A stretch of 64,000 nt of DNA. It comes from Pseudosulfitobacter sp. DSM 107133. GTDB lineage: Bacteria; Pseudomonadota; Alphaproteobacteria; Rhodobacterales; Rhodobacteraceae. Below the pieces are notes generated by a model. That model saw only the letters and a list, made by a program, of their open reading frames with translations. It made no database searches and was not told where the DNA came from. The position numbers and the translations under genes are program-made. Numbering within the stretch: the first letter of the stretch is position 1; each line of letters opens with the position of its first letter. Location of the stretch: NCBI RefSeq assembly GCF_022788695.1, contig NZ_CP085154.1:1674001-1738000 (forward strand), read 5' to 3'. Of the stretch, positions 16,416 through 27,130 are shown in pieces.

Positions 16416-17308
16416 CAGCCGCGGCCTTTCAACAGTTTGAACGCATCCCCAAAGGCCTCAAGCGCGGCGGCTGGCACAACGATGGTCTGCTTGCCCGTAC
16501 CGTTGCCCAGTGCGTTCAGCGCCTCGACCTGTTTCAACGCCACCTGATACTGTGCAGCCTCAATCCCGTGTTCGGAAATCGCCTTGGCCACGACCTCGGT
16601 TGCATAGGCTTCGGCGTCGGCCAGCACGCGGCGGGCCTTGGCCGACTGCTCCGACGCGTATAGCTCGGCGTCGGCCCCCAGTTCGACGGCGCGTTTCTTG
16701 CCCTCGGCCTCGGTTACCTGTGCGCGGCGGGCGCGTTCGGCGTTCAGCTGTTGCATCATCGCGGCACGGGTTGCGGCATCCAGATTCACGTCCAGAATTT
16801 CGGCGCGGGTCACTTCGATGCCCCAGTTGTCCACCGCATCCTCGACATTGGCCTTGATCGTGGTGATCAGCGACGAGCGGTTCGCCTGAACCTCGTCGAG
16901 GTCCATCTTGCCGATCTCGGCGCGCACAATGCCCGCCACGGTGGTCGAAATGGCCCCATCCACGTCACGGATGCGGTACACGGTCTTTTCCGGTTCGGTG
17001 ATGCGGTAGAACACCGACGTATCCACCTGCACCAGCACGTTGTCGCGGGTGATCGCGTCCTGACTGGCGGTGGGCAACTGGCGTTCCAGAATCGAAATCT
17101 TGTGCGCCACATGGTCGATAAACGGCACGATCATATTGATCCCCGGCCCCAGAACCGCGCGCAGACGGCCAAAGCGTTGCACCACATGCTGTTCGGACTG
17201 CGGCACGATCTGGACCGATTTGAACACCAGAACCACCAGCAAAAGGGCGGCAAGGAGATAGACAACATTGTCCTGGGCGAGGGCGATCAGTTGGTCTTCG
17301 AGGGGCAC
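16415..17308 (-). CDS. SPFH/band 7 (stomatin/paraslipin-like) protein
   Basis: 297 residues: one N-terminal membrane anchor (NVVYLLAALLLVVLVFKSV), then a band 7 domain (IVPQSEQHVVQRFGRLRAVLGPGINMIVPF) and a long alpha-helical region rich in Ala/Glu (QLNAERARRAQVTEAEGKKRAVELGADAE). Members oligomerise in the membrane and may organise microdomains or regulate FtsH-type proteolysis. The downstream NfeD partner supports this class. Length matches QmcA-like proteins. Confidence 0.9.
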   Translation of the reverse strand: MPLEDQLIALAQDNVVYLLAALLLVVLVFKSVQIVPQSEQHVVQRFGRLRAVLGPGINMIVPFIDHVAHKISILERQLPTASQDAITRDNVLVQVDTSVFYRITEPEKTVYRIRDVDGAISTTVAGIVRAEIGKMDLDEVQANRSSLITTIKANVEDAVDNWGIEVTRAEILDVNLDAATRAAMMQQLNAERARRAQVTEAEGKKRAVELGADAELYASEQSAKARRVLADAEAYATEVVAKAISEHGIEAAQYQVALKQVEALNALGNGTGKQTIVVPAAALEAFGDAFKLLKGRG

Positions 17309-17387
17309 TGGTGCAATCCATTCATGATATGATGATGAAATATCCGCCGCTGCCCTATGGATTGCAAGTTTAATCCATCCGGTCTAG

Positions 17388-18545
<1,158 letters not shown>

Positions 18546-18783
18546 TCGCATTGCCAATCGGGGCCTACAAACGCCAATTTTGTACATTTTCAGCCTGAAA
18601 AAGTGCAAAAAGGGGGTAAAAATCTCGCGCAGTTTACAAGGTCCCATTGCACAGGCCCGCACGGCCCGTCATTGTGAAACCTTGAAACAGGCCGTGGTCA
18701 AACACAGTTACAAGACTGCAACAAGGAGACGACGAAGGTTGCCGAAACAGGGACCGGTCGTCTTGCTAGATAAGGAAAAGAGC

Positions 18784-21189
18784 ATGCAAGAGCCCCTTAA
18801 CGCTTCGTATCCGGTTTTGCCGCTGCGCGACATTGTGGTGTTTCCGCATATGATCGTGCCGCTGTTTGTCGGCCGCGACAAATCGGTGCGCGCCCTCGAA
18901 GAGGTGATGGCAGACGACAAGCAAATCCTGCTGTCCAGCCAGATTGACCCGTCCGAGGACGATCCCGAAGCCACTGGCATCTACAAGGCCGGCGTGCTGG
19001 CAAATGTGCTGCAACTGCTGAAACTGCCCGATGGCACCGTCAAGGTGCTGGTCGAAGGGCAGGCGCGGGTGCGCATCACCGAATATCTTGAAAACGACAA
19101 CTTCTTTGAGGCACGCGCCGAGTATCTGACCGAGATGCCGGGCGATGTCACCACCACCGAGGCGCTGTTGCGCACCGTGGCGGATGAATTCGAACGCTAT
19201 GCAAAAGTGCGCAAGAATGTCCCCGAAGAGGCGCTGACAGCGGTCAGCGACACCGTCGAGCCTGCCAAGCTGGCAGACCTTGTTGCGGGCCATCTGGGCA
19301 TTGAAGTGAACCAGAAACAAGAGCTTCTGGAGACCCTCAGCATTTCCGAGCGGCTTGAGAAGGTCTATGGCCTGATGCAGGGCGAAATGTCCGTCCTTCA
19401 GGTCGAGAAAAAGATCAAGACCCGCGTGAAATCCCAGATGGAGCGGACCCAGCGCGAATATTATCTGAACGAACAGATGAAGGCGATCCAGCAAGAGCTG
19501 GGCGACGGCGAGGACGGCAAGAACGAGATTGCCGAACTGGAAGCCAAGATTGCCGAAACCAAGCTGAGCAAGGAAGCCCGTGAAAAGGCAGAAGGCGAGA
19601 TCAAGAAGCTCAAGAACATGAGCCCGATGAGCGCCGAGGCCACCGTTGTGCGCAACTATCTTGACTGGATGCTGTCGATCCCGTGGGGCGTGAAATCGCG
19701 CGTCAAAAAGGACCTGGGCCGCGCCCAGAAGGTGCTGGATGACGATCACTATGGCCTTGAGAAGGTCAAGGAACGGATCGTCGAATATCTGGCCGTGCAA
19801 CAGCGCAGCAAAAAGATGAAAGGCCCGATCATGTGCCTTGTCGGCCCTCCGGGCGTCGGCAAGACATCTTTGGGCAAATCCGTGGCCAAGGCGACGGGCC
19901 GCGAATTCATCCGCATCAGCCTTGGCGGTGTGCGCGATGAGTCCGAAATCCGTGGCCACCGTCGGACCTATATCGGCTCCATGCCCGGCAAGATCATCCA
20001 GGCGCTGAAAAAGGCGAAAACCACGAACCCGCTGATCTTGCTCGATGAAATTGACAAGATGGGGCAGGATTTCCGTGGTGACCCAGCGTCGGCCATGCTT
20101 GAGGTGCTGGACCCGGAACAAAACGGCACATTCGTCGATCACTATCTTGAGGTCGAATATGACCTGTCAAACGTGATGTTCCTGACCACGTCGAACAGCT
20201 ACAACATGCCCGGACCGCTTCTGGACCGGATGGAGATCATCCCGCTGGCCGGCTACACCGAGGACGAAAAGCGCGAGATCGCCAAGCATCACCTGCTGGC
20301 CAAGCAGATCAAGAACCACGGCCTGAAAAAGTCCGAGTTCGAGCTGACCGACGAAGGGTTGACCGACATCATCCGCTATTACACGCGCGAAGCGGGCGTG
20401 CGGAATCTGGAACGCGAAATTGCCAAGGTGGCGCGTAAATCGCTGACCAAGATCGTCAAGAAAGAGGTCGAAACCGTTTCGGTGACGTCCGAAAACCTTG
20501 ACGAATTCCTGGGCGTGCGCAAACACCGCTATGGTCTGGCCGAGCTTGAGGACCAGATCGGTGTTGTCACCGGGCTGGCCTATACCTCGGTCGGCGGCGA
20601 ACTGTTGCAGATCGAAGCCTTGCGCCTGCCGGGCAAGGGCCGGATGAAGACCACAGGCAAACTGGGCGACGTGATGAAAGAAAGCATCGACGCGGCATCC
20701 AGCTATGTGCGGTCGATCAGTCCGAAAATCGGGGTGAAGCCGACCAAGTTCGACAAGATCGACATCCATGTGCACGTCCCTGACGGCGCCACCCCCAAGG
20801 ACGGCCCCTCGGCCGGTCTGGCAATGGTCACGTCGATTGTGTCGGTTCTGACCCAGATCCCCGTGCGCAAGGATATCGCGATGACGGGCGAGGTCAGCCT
20901 GCGCGGCAACGCCATGCCCATCGGCGGGTTGAAGGAAAAGCTGCTTGCAGCGCTGCGCGGTGGCATCAAAACGGTGCTGATTCCGCAGGAAAACGAAAAG
21001 GACATGGCCGAAATCCCTGACAACGTGAAGCAGGGCATGACGATCATTCCGGTCAGCCATGTGTCCGAGGTTCTGAAGCACGCGCTGGTGCGCGAGCCCG
21101 AGCCGATTGAATGGGACGAAGTCGCAGAAGAGGCCGCTGCCGCTGCGGCCGCTTCAAAAGACACGGGCACAGGCGCCACGGCGCACTGA
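18784..21189 (+). CDS. lon: ATP-dependent protease Lon
   Basis: 801 residues. N-terminal LAN domain (YPVLPLRDIVVFPHMIVPLFVGRDKS), coiled region, AAA+ ATPase with Walker A GPPGVGKTSLGKS and Walker B LILLDEIDKMG, and C-terminal serine protease with PKDGPSAGLAM (catalytic Ser) and GGLKEKLLAA (catalytic Lys). It degrades misfolded and regulatory proteins in the cytoplasm. I chose the ATG at 18784 (MQEPLNASYPVLPLR) because AAGGAAAAG precedes it; longer in-frame starts give about 105 extra residues that do not look like Lon. Confidence 0.97.
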   Translation: MQEPLNASYPVLPLRDIVVFPHMIVPLFVGRDKSVRALEEVMADDKQILLSSQIDPSEDDPEATGIYKAGVLANVLQLLKLPDGTVKVLVEGQARVRITEYLENDNFFEARAEYLTEMPGDVTTTEALLRTVADEFERYAKVRKNVPEEALTAVSDTVEPAKLADLVAGHLGIEVNQKQELLETLSISERLEKVYGLMQGEMSVLQVEKKIKTRVKSQMERTQREYYLNEQMKAIQQELGDGEDGKNEIAELEAKIAETKLSKEAREKAEGEIKKLKNMSPMSAEATVVRNYLDWMLSIPWGVKSRVKKDLGRAQKVLDDDHYGLEKVKERIVEYLAVQQRSKKMKGPIMCLVGPPGVGKTSLGKSVAKATGREFIRISLGGVRDESEIRGHRRTYIGSMPGKIIQALKKAKTTNPLILLDEIDKMGQDFRGDPASAMLEVLDPEQNGTFVDHYLEVEYDLSNVMFLTTSNSYNMPGPLLDRMEIIPLAGYTEDEKREIAKHHLLAKQIKNHGLKKSEFELTDEGLTDIIRYYTREAGVRNLEREIAKVARKSLTKIVKKEVETVSVTSENLDEFLGVRKHRYGLAELEDQIGVVTGLAYTSVGGELLQIEALRLPGKGRMKTTGKLGDVMKESIDAASSYVRSISPKIGVKPTKFDKIDIHVHVPDGATPKDGPSAGLAMVTSIVSVLTQIPVRKDIAMTGEVSLRGNAMPIGGLKEKLLAALRGGIKTVLIPQENEKDMAEIPDNVKQGMTIIPVSHVSEVLKHALVREPEPIEWDEVAEEAAAAAAASKDTGTGATAH

Positions 21190-21213
21190 CCTGATGCCCA
21201 GAAACAATATGAG

Positions 21214-21243
21214 CGCCTCGCAGGAAACTGCGGGGCGTTTTTT
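21214..21243 (+). terminator. Rho-independent terminator of lon
   Basis: CGCCTCGCAG-GAAA-CTGCGGGGCG followed by six T. One mismatch (G-U in RNA) in a 10-bp stem. Confidence 0.85.
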
Positions 21244-21410
21244 GTTTCAGGTCACTCAACGCACAGACCAAGGGTCTGTGCGGCCGATTTCAGGGGCAAA
21301 ACATGTCGAAAGAGTGCCTGATACGGTCCAGCGCCTCACAGTTTAGTGGAAATATATACGAAAGCTGCATAGACTTGTTCCAATCTTCACACGTGACCAA
21401 AGGCATAAGC

Positions 21411-21869
21411 ATGGCAACGTCGAAAACCACCACGACCCCGAAAACCACCACGGCCACCAAAAGCGCCGCAGCCACCGCTGCCGCCGCGACCAAGGCCGCC
21501 ACAGCGACCACGACAGCCCGCACCAGCAAGGCCGCCACAGCGCCCAAAGCCGTTGTCGACAACACATCCGGCGGCGCTGAACAGGTCGTGCCCGGACCGA
21601 TGATGCGCAAAAAGGAATTGATCGACGCGGTTGTCGCGGCCTCGGGCGCCAAGAAGAAAGACGCCAAGCCGGTGGTCGAAGCGATGCTGAAAGTCATGGG
21701 CAACGCCCTGCGCGACGGTCGCGAGCTGAACCTGCATCCCTTTGGCAGCGTCAAGGTGCGCCGCGCCAAGGACATGGTCAAAGCCCGCGTCCTGACCACC
21801 AAGATCCGCCAGCGCAAACCCGAAGCCATCGCAGCGGCCAACGCGGCAGCCGAGGACACATCCGAATAG
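21411..21869 (+). CDS. HU-family DNA-binding protein with basic low-complexity N-terminal extension
   Basis: 152 residues. Residues 1-60 consist almost only of T, A, K, S and P (ATSKTTTTPKTTTATKSAAA), like a histone H1 tail. Residues 65-140 are an HU fold (MMRKKELIDAVVAASGAKKKDAKPVVEAMLKVMGNALRDG, then LHPFGSVKVRRAKDM). Ordinary HU is about 90 residues, so the tail is an addition. Such tailed HU proteins bend and compact DNA. The ATG at 21411 fits the end of the non-coding leader; an in-frame ATG at 21303 would add an unlikely sequence. Confidence 0.88.
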   Translation: MATSKTTTTPKTTTATKSAAATAAAATKAATATTTARTSKAATAPKAVVDNTSGGAEQVVPGPMMRKKELIDAVVAASGAKKKDAKPVVEAMLKVMGNALRDGRELNLHPFGSVKVRRAKDMVKARVLTTKIRQRKPEAIAAANAAAEDTSE

Positions 21870-21898
21870 GTGCTGCGCTTTCTGGGCAGAAATGTTAT

Positions 21899-21922
21899 GC
21901 GGCCTCTTGCAAGGGGGGCCGC
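21899..21922 (+). terminator. Hairpin after the HU gene
   Basis: GCGGCC and GGCCGC form a stem around a 12-base loop, followed by AGTTTTG. It separates the HU gene from the tRNA. Confidence 0.65.
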
Positions 21923-21944
21923 AGTTTTGTATCTGCCCCCGCAG

Positions 21945-22019
21945 GGGTGATTAGCTCAGTGGTAGAGCGCTTCGTTCACATCGAAGATGTCAGGGGTTCA
22001 AATCCCTTATCACCCACCA
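21945..22019 (+). tRNA. tRNA-Val (anticodon CAC)
   Basis: Cloverleaf with acceptor GGGTGAT/ATCACCC, D-arm TAGCTCAGTGGTAGAGC, anticodon arm CTTCG-TTCACAT-CGAAG and T-arm GGGGTTCAAATCCCT. Anticodon CAC. The CCA end is encoded. Confidence 0.96.
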
Positions 22020-22138
22020 TTTTTCCACCAATATCCGACAGTGACAAATGCGCGGCTCAATAGCCTGTTCACCGCGCGTGTAATGCGCGGATTGTCCGTT
22101 CAAGCGTAAGCTCCAAGGATTTGGCTTGGTTCTGAAAA

Positions 22139-22177
22139 GATTAGGGCAGGGCGCGTGAACGCACCCCGCCCCTGATC
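22139..22177 (-). terminator. Rho-independent terminator of proB
   Basis: On the minus strand GATCAGGGGCGGGGTGCGT pairs with GCGCCCTGCCCTAATC and is followed by TTTTC. It lies directly after the proB stop. Confidence 0.8.
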
Positions 22178-22187
22178 TCTTTAAAGT

Positions 22188-23348
22188 TTAAACCGGTACA
22201 ACCAGCTTCTGGTCATCTTCCGGCGCGTCCAGCAGCAGGTGGTTGTCGTCGAGCACAAGGATGTTCTCGGCCCCGATCACGTCGCTTTTGGTCTTGTAGC
22301 CGATCACGGCCTCGACGGGCATGTCCAGATTGCGCGCCAGCAGCATGATCTCTTCGGAACTGAAGTTGGTCAGCCCGCGTGCCACTTCGACGCCGCTTTC
22401 GTTGTACATGTGCAGCACATCGCCCTTGGTGAAATCGCCCTGGATCGAGATGATATCACCACGGCTGATCCCGCAATTGCCTGCCACAACTGCGTCCGCG
22501 ACAGCGTTTGACACCACCAGCGTGCCCGAGACCTGCAAGCGGTTGCTCAGCCAGATTTTCAACGGCGACGCGGTTTCGCCGGTGACCAGACAACGGGTAT
22601 AACGGCGCTCTTCTGCGAGCAGTGAGGTGATGGGGCGTTCGATAATGCCCTCGGCGATAATCGTCTCGACGCCGGCATTCTGGGCCATATTGGCGGCCAG
22701 CATCTTGGTCAGCATACCGCCGCTGCCCAGATCGCTGATGCCGGTGGTGGATTCCAGGTGCTCGGTCACATCTTCAAGCTCGGCGATGAATTTGGCGTCG
22801 GGGTCTGACGGGTCGCGGTCAAACAGGCCCTCGACGCTGGTCAGGATAATCAGCAGATCCGCTTGCACCATCTGCGCCACTTTGGCTGACAGACGGTCGT
22901 TATCACCCACGCGCAGGTCGCGGGTGGCGACCGAGTCGTTCTCGTTGATGATCGGCAGGATGTCGTTTTCGAACAACTTCATCATGGTGTTCTTGATGTT
23001 CAAAAACCGGCGGCGGTCTTCCATATCCTCGACCGTCACCAGCATCTGGGCCACGTCCAGTTCGTATTCGGACGCGACCTGACGATAGGCGTTCATCAAC
23101 AGTGGCTGACCACAGGCGGCGGCCGCCTGCTTGTCCAGAATGCCCGCATCTTCGGGGCGTTTTCCCACCATGTTCAGCCCCAAAGCAACCGAGCCGGAGG
23201 AGGTCAGAATGATGTCTTTCCCGGCTTTTTGCAGTTGCGCCAGATCGCTCATCAATCCGTTCATAAAGGCGTAGCGCAGGGTCAGATTGTCTTCGTTTGC
23301 CAACAGGCTGGACCCGATCTTAACGACAATCTTTTTCTTCCTGGTCAT
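22188..23348 (-). CDS. proB: Glutamate 5-kinase
   Basis: 386 residues: an amino-acid kinase domain (KKIVVKIGSSLLANEDNLTL, TSSGSVALGLN, NENDSVATRDLRVGDNDRLSA) and a C-terminal PUA domain from about 290. It phosphorylates glutamate, the first step to proline. GGAG stands 7 bases before the ATG at 23348. It is divergent from proC-proA, 270 bp away. Roseobacters often keep proB-proA with obgE, so this set could be a second or rearranged one; I cannot tell from this window. Confidence 0.95.
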   Translation of the reverse strand: MTRKKKIVVKIGSSLLANEDNLTLRYAFMNGLMSDLAQLQKAGKDIILTSSGSVALGLNMVGKRPEDAGILDKQAAAACGQPLLMNAYRQVASEYELDVAQMLVTVEDMEDRRRFLNIKNTMMKLFENDILPIINENDSVATRDLRVGDNDRLSAKVAQMVQADLLIILTSVEGLFDRDPSDPDAKFIAELEDVTEHLESTTGISDLGSGGMLTKMLAANMAQNAGVETIIAEGIIERPITSLLAEERRYTRCLVTGETASPLKIWLSNRLQVSGTLVVSNAVADAVVAGNCGISRGDIISIQGDFTKGDVLHMYNESGVEVARGLTNFSSEEIMLLARNLDMPVEAVIGYKTKSDVIGAENILVLDDNHLLLDAPEDDQKLVVPV

Positions 23349-23620
23349 GTGCTGCTCCTATATCTTTTTGTTTTTGCTCACATATGCGGCGTCAGTTTGC
23401 CATTCGTGGCGCTGACCTGTAGCACTGGAGCCTCTAATGATTCGCCGTTGTATAACATGTACCCCGTACGTGAATGCAAACGGGCTGGCGTAAGGTGCTG
23501 CAATGCGGCATCACATGCTGCCCTGCGGCGACGGAAAATAAAATCCGGACGATCTGGCATCCTCGAAACGCAGCCGCCTGTGTTTCGGAGCAAGACCTTT
23601 CGGACCAAGCGGAGACGAAA

Positions 23621-24400
23621 ATGAACATACTTCTGATCGGATGTGGCAAGATGGGCGGCGCGATGTTGCGCCAATGGGTGAAGGATGGCGGCAATAGCTT
23701 TACGGTCGCCGATCCGGTCAAACCCGACCTGCCCGCAAGCGTGCGCCATGTGTCAAAAGCGACATCTTTGTCCGGAGCTGAGTTCGATGTGATCCTGATT
23801 GCGATCAAGCCGCAAATGATTGCCGAGGTGCTGCCCGACTATGCCTTTGCGCTCAAGCCGGATGGCTGCTTTGTCTCGATCGCGGCGGGCTGTAGCGTGG
23901 CGTCGATCTCGGCCATTGTGGGGGACCGTGCGATTGTGCGCGTGATGCCGAATTTGGCGGCGATGGTGGGTCTGGGGGTTTCAGGGCTTTTTGCCAACGC
24001 CCGGTGCAGTGCCGAGCAAACCGCCGACGTGACCGCCTGGATTGCCCAGACAGGCACCTGTGTGCCGGTTGACAGCGAGGACCGGATTGACCGGCTGACC
24101 GCAATCAGCGGCAGCGGGCCGGGCTATGTGTTTGAAATGCTGCGCAGCTATGTGGCTGCCGCGATGGATCTGGGCTTTGACGAAGCCACGTCGCGCGCAC
24201 TGGTTTTCGACACCATCACCGGCACGGTAGAGGCCGCGCGCCAGTCAGACGAGACACTGGAAGATCTGCGCAATTCCGTCACCAGCAAGAACGGCACCAC
24301 CCAGGCAGGTCTTGAGCAGCTGATGCGCGACGGGCAGTTGCACGCGCTGCTGAACGACACTGTTCATGCTGCATATGACCGCGCCGTTGCATTGAAGTAA
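23621..24400 (+). CDS. proC: Pyrroline-5-carboxylate reductase
   Basis: 259 residues. Rossmann motif at the N-terminus ([19 protein letters not shown]), then [11 protein letters not shown] and the C-terminal signature [19 protein letters not shown] and [13 protein letters not shown]. It reduces pyrroline-5-carboxylate to proline with NAD(P)H. I chose ATG 23621, 8 bases after GGAG; an upstream in-frame codon at 23474 gives an N-terminus unlike the family. ProA follows 22 bp later. Confidence 0.95.
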   Translation: MNILLIGCGKMGGAMLRQWVKDGGNSFTVADPVKPDLPASVRHVSKATSLSGAEFDVILIAIKPQMIAEVLPDYAFALKPDGCFVSIAAGCSVASISAIVGDRAIVRVMPNLAAMVGLGVSGLFANARCSAEQTADVTAWIAQTGTCVPVDSEDRIDRLTAISGSGPGYVFEMLRSYVAAAMDLGFDEATSRALVFDTITGTVEAARQSDETLEDLRNSVTSKNGTTQAGLEQLMRDGQLHALLNDTVHAAYDRAVALK

Positions 24401-24422
24401 GCCATTTTCAGGAGTGAGCGAT

Positions 24423-25703
24423 ATGAACACCACGACCCTCGAAAGAGCCGAAGGCAGCATTGAAACCATTGTCGCTGATCTGGGCGCGCGCGCCAAAGCG
24501 GCGGCGCAGGGGCTGGCCATGGCCTCCGCCGAACAGCGCAATCTGGCGCTGACCTGGGCCGCGGAAGCACTGCGCGCCAACATGAACGAACTGCTGCGTG
24601 CCAATGCGCAGGATGTGGCGGCGGTAAAGGACAGCGGCAAGGATGCTGCCTTTGTCGACCGTCTGACGTTGAACGCAGAGCGTGTGGCAGGCATGGCTGA
24701 TGCCCTTGACGCCATTGCGGCACAGGATGACCCTCTGGGGCGCACCCTGGCCACCTTCGAGCGTCCCAACGGGTTGAAGATTGAACGTGTCAGCGTGCCG
24801 ATTGGCGTGATTGCGATGATTTATGAATCGCGCCCCAATGTCGGATCGGACGCCGGTGCGCTGTGCATAAAGTCGGGCAATGCGGTGATCCTGCGCGGTG
24901 GCTCGGAAAGCCTGCGTTCGTCGCGGGTGATTGTGGACTGCATGGCGCAGGGTCTGCGCGCGGCTGGTCTGCCACAGGATGCGGTGCAGCTGGTCGACAC
25001 CCGCGACCGCGCGGCGGTCAAGCTGCTGTTGCACAGCACGGAGACTGTCGATCTGGTGATCCCGCGCGGCGGGCGCGGGTTGGTGTCTCTGGTGCAGAAA
25101 GAGGCGCGGGTGCCGACGCTGCTGCATCTGGATGGCAACAACCACACCTATATTCACGCCAGCGCCGATATCGAAAAGGCGGTTGGCATCGTGCAGAACG
25201 CCAAGATGCGCCGCACAGGAATCTGCGGGGCGACGGAATGCGTGGTGATTGATGCCGCGATTGCGGACAGGGTGCTGCCGCAGTTGGCGCAGGCCTTGCA
25301 CGATTGCGAACTGCGCGGCGATGCGGCGGCCTGCGGGATCGTGCCCGATATGATTGCGGCCAGGGATGAGGACTGGGACACCGAATATCTGAGCAACATC
25401 ATGTCGGTGCGCATTGTCGATGGTCTGGAGCAAGGCATTGCCTTTGTGCAGGCCCATTCGTCGGGTCACACCGACGCTATCGTTGCCGAGGATGTCAGCG
25501 CCGCGCGCCGGTTCATGACGGCTGTGGATTCGGCTGTGGTGATGCACAACGCCTCGACCCAGTTTTCCGACGGGGGCGAATTTGGCATGGGCGCCGAGAT
25601 TGGCATTGCCACGGGCAAGATGCACGCGCGTGGCCCCGTTGGGGCCGAGCAGCTGACCAGTTTCAAATATTTCGTGCACGGCGACGGGCAGAAACGGCCC
25701 TGA
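24423..25703 (+). CDS. proA: Gamma-glutamyl phosphate reductase
   Basis: 426 residues of the aldehyde dehydrogenase superfamily. [20 protein letters not shown] and the catalytic cysteine region [17 protein letters not shown] are diagnostic. It reduces glutamyl phosphate to the semialdehyde that cyclises to P5C. The ATG at 24423 sits 8 bases behind AGGAG; the GTG at 24414 overlaps that site and is less likely. With proB and proC this completes proline synthesis from glutamate. Confidence 0.95.
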   Translation: MNTTTLERAEGSIETIVADLGARAKAAAQGLAMASAEQRNLALTWAAEALRANMNELLRANAQDVAAVKDSGKDAAFVDRLTLNAERVAGMADALDAIAAQDDPLGRTLATFERPNGLKIERVSVPIGVIAMIYESRPNVGSDAGALCIKSGNAVILRGGSESLRSSRVIVDCMAQGLRAAGLPQDAVQLVDTRDRAAVKLLLHSTETVDLVIPRGGRGLVSLVQKEARVPTLLHLDGNNHTYIHASADIEKAVGIVQNAKMRRTGICGATECVVIDAAIADRVLPQLAQALHDCELRGDAAACGIVPDMIAARDEDWDTEYLSNIMSVRIVDGLEQGIAFVQAHSSGHTDAIVAEDVSAARRFMTAVDSAVVMHNASTQFSDGGEFGMGAEIGIATGKMHARGPVGAEQLTSFKYFVHGDGQKRP

Positions 25704-25710
25704 TACTCTG

Positions 25711-25742
25711 GCTGGCCTGACGCCTCCCTGCGTCAGGCCAGC
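25711..25742. terminator. Perfect hairpin between convergent proA and cysG
   Basis: GCTGGCCTGACGC and GCGTCAGGCCAGC form a perfect 13-bp stem with a 6-base loop. It overlaps the last codons of cysG. It lacks a T-tract, but its place between convergent genes suggests a bidirectional stop or mRNA end. Confidence 0.6.
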
Positions 25743-27130
25743 GCCTCGACCACGCGCAGGGCGGGGCGGGCTCGCACAGCGTCCTTGCGCACGCTGACAA
25801 AGATGATTGCGGTGTTGCGGATGCCGTTGTCTGCCAGCGCCTGAACCATGTCGGACACGCCACAGCGCAGGCTGCGCTGGTCGGGCATCTGCGCATTGGC
25901 GACGATTTCAATCGTGATGGCATCGCGCAACGGGTGGGTTTCCAGCATTGCCTGAATGCGCGGTGCCTCGCTGACCCCCATATAGACCGCGACCCGCACG
26001 CCGGGATGCAGCTGGCTGGGCCAGTCGGGGCGGTCGTCTGCGGTTTCGTTGCGCGCGGTGGTCAGCACCAGCGTGTCGATGGCCCCGCGTTCGGTCAGAA
26101 AGCTGCCGGTGCCTGCTGCCGCAGCGCTCGCAGCGGTCACACCGGGAACGATCTCGCAGGGAATTCCGGCTTCGGCCAGAGCCGCAGCCTCGTCCGCGCC
26201 GCGTGCGAACACGCCCGGATCACCACATTTCAGCCGCACCACGCGCTTGCCCTGACGGGCGGCGGCCACGATCACGCCGTTGATCTGGGCTTGGGTCATG
26301 CTGTGTGCGGCGGGTGCCTTGCCGACATAGACCCGCGTCGCGTCGCGGCGTGCCAGTTCCAGCACCTCGGGATCGACCAGACGGTCGTAAAAGATCACGT
26401 CAGCCTCTTGCAGACGCTGCACACCGCGCAGGGTGATCAGGTCCTTGGACCCCGGACCGGCCCCCACCAGAGCGACAGCGGCAGGCGCTGCGTCGGGCAG
26501 GGTGCCCGCCATGATCGTGTCCTTGATCATAGCCGCCGCCGCACGTTCGCCCCCGCGCGCATGGCGGAGGCGCACCGGACCGTCAAAAACCCAGCGCCAC
26601 AGATCACGGCGCGCGCGCGGGGCCAGACGCTGCGCGGCCAGATCGCGCAAACGTCCCGCCACGGCGGCCAGATCGCCCAGGCGCGGTTCCAGCATCTGTT
26701 CCACGCGCGTTTTGATCTGGCGGGCCAGAACGGGGGCGGTGCCTTCGGTGCCGATGGCCACGACCACCGGATCGCGGTCGACAATCGACGGCGTGATTGC
26801 ATCGCACAGGTCGGGGCGGTCGACCACGTTGACCAATGCGCCGGCGGCTTTTGCCAGCCTGTGCAGGCAGGCATCTGCCGCGCCACTGCCGGTGGCGATA
26901 AACACCAGCGCCGTGTCAGCAAACTGCGCCGCAGTGATCGGCCCCGCGTGCCACTCCACGCGGCCAGCGTGATGCAGGGCCTCCAGCTCGGGGTCAAGCC
27001 TGTCCGCCAGCAGGCAGATGCGGGCCTCGGTCTTCAGCATCAACCGGCATTTTTGCGCGGCCTGTTCACCACCGCCCGCAATCACCACGCGCCGGCCTTG
27101 CATGGTCAGGAACATCGGAAAGGTTTTCAT
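25733..27130 (-). CDS. cysG: Siroheme synthase, trifunctional
   Basis: 465 residues. The N-terminal half is the precorrin-2 dehydrogenase/ferrochelatase (RRVVIAGGGEQAAQKCRLML); the C-terminal half from about 215 is uroporphyrinogen-III C-methyltransferase (VALVGAGPGSKDLITLRG, KCGDPGVFARGADE, EIVPGVTAASAAAA). The protein makes siroheme, the cofactor of NirB in the same cluster. Start at ATG 27130 gives the family N-terminus MKTFPMFLTMQG. It overlaps the TrpD2-like gene by four bases (27127-27130). Confidence 0.95.
   Translation of the reverse strand: MKTFPMFLTMQGRRVVIAGGGEQAAQKCRLMLKTEARICLLADRLDPELEALHHAGRVEWHAGPITAAQFADTALVFIATGSGAADACLHRLAKAAGALVNVVDRPDLCDAITPSIVDRDPVVVAIGTEGTAPVLARQIKTRVEQMLEPRLGDLAAVAGRLRDLAAQRLAPRARRDLWRWVFDGPVRLRHARGGERAAAAMIKDTIMAGTLPDAAPAAVALVGAGPGSKDLITLRGVQRLQEADVIFYDRLVDPEVLELARRDATRVYVGKAPAAHSMTQAQINGVIVAAARQGKRVVRLKCGDPGVFARGADEAAALAEAGIPCEIVPGVTAASAAAAGTGSFLTERGAIDTLVLTTARNETADDRPDWPSQLHPGVRVAVYMGVSEAPRIQAMLETHPLRDAITIEIVANAQMPDQRSLRCGVSDMVQALADNGIRNTAIIFVSVRKDAVRARPALRVVEALA

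Noticed and set aside
18681..18700. Heat-shock sigma-32 promoter before lon
   Set aside because: CTTGAAA is present, but no matching -10 box lies at the right distance.
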